DNA of 5,582 bases from Actinomycetota bacterium (lineage in GTDB: Bacteria; Actinomycetota; Actinomycetes; Mycobacteriales; Micromonosporaceae), in the NCBI GenBank assembly GCA_005885115.1, contig VAXX01000349.1, forward strand, positions 1-5,582, written 5' to 3'. The notes under the pieces were generated by a model. That model saw only the letters and a program-made list of their open reading frames with translations. It had not been told where the DNA came from and searched no databases. Positions 5,550 through 5,582 of the stretch are shown in pieces (the first letter of the stretch is position 1; each line of letters opens with the position of its first letter). A program made the position numbers and the translations under genes.

Positions 5550-5582
5550 GGCGCCGCCCGCGGCCGCGCCGTGACCATCAAA

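Overview
The window is very GC-rich, with strong G/C preference at third codon positions, Shine-Dalgarno starts and protein types typical of a filamentous actinomycete. The GlnE sequence and the accessory genes look most like the Micromonosporaceae (Micromonospora/Actinoplanes relatives), but that placement is from memory of the families, not a search. All recognisable genes lie on the minus strand except one small plus-strand gene.

Reading from the right edge leftwards along the minus strand: (1) glnE, the bifunctional glutamine synthetase adenylyltransferase/deadenylylase, fills about half the window. Its main frame carries both catalytic cores, but its last ~87 residues are in another reading frame and about 18-20 conserved residues are missing at the frame change. 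(2) A compact toxin-antitoxin operon follows: a Phd/YefM-type antitoxin and a PIN-domain (VapC-like) toxin joined by an ATGA overlap, with a near-perfect Shine-Dalgarno site and a 13-bp-spaced direct repeat just upstream. (3) Next comes a small secreted CHAP-domain (NlpC/P60-like) cysteine amidase/peptidase. (4) A plus-strand gene of 76 codons of unknown function overlaps the 3' end of the CHAP gene convergently and is divergent from (5) an XRE-type regulator. The regulator has a clear N-terminal HTH and TPR-like body, but its last ~101 residues are also out of frame and about 35 residues appear to be missing. (6) The first codons of another minus-strand gene, probably exported, run off the left edge.

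The genes do not form one pathway. glnE is core nitrogen control; the toxin-antitoxin pair, CHAP protein, small gene and damaged regulator look like accessory cargo beside it. I see no rRNA, tRNA, CRISPR array, transposase or insertion sequence. I do not see a convincing new multi-gene system. The most notable signal is that two separate genes carry the same kind of lesion: a short internal deletion with a net frame change. This is either local gene decay or a consensus/assembly fault at GC-rich hairpin-prone sites. In glnE the missing segment matches the place in the first half of the same gene that encodes a strong DNA hairpin.
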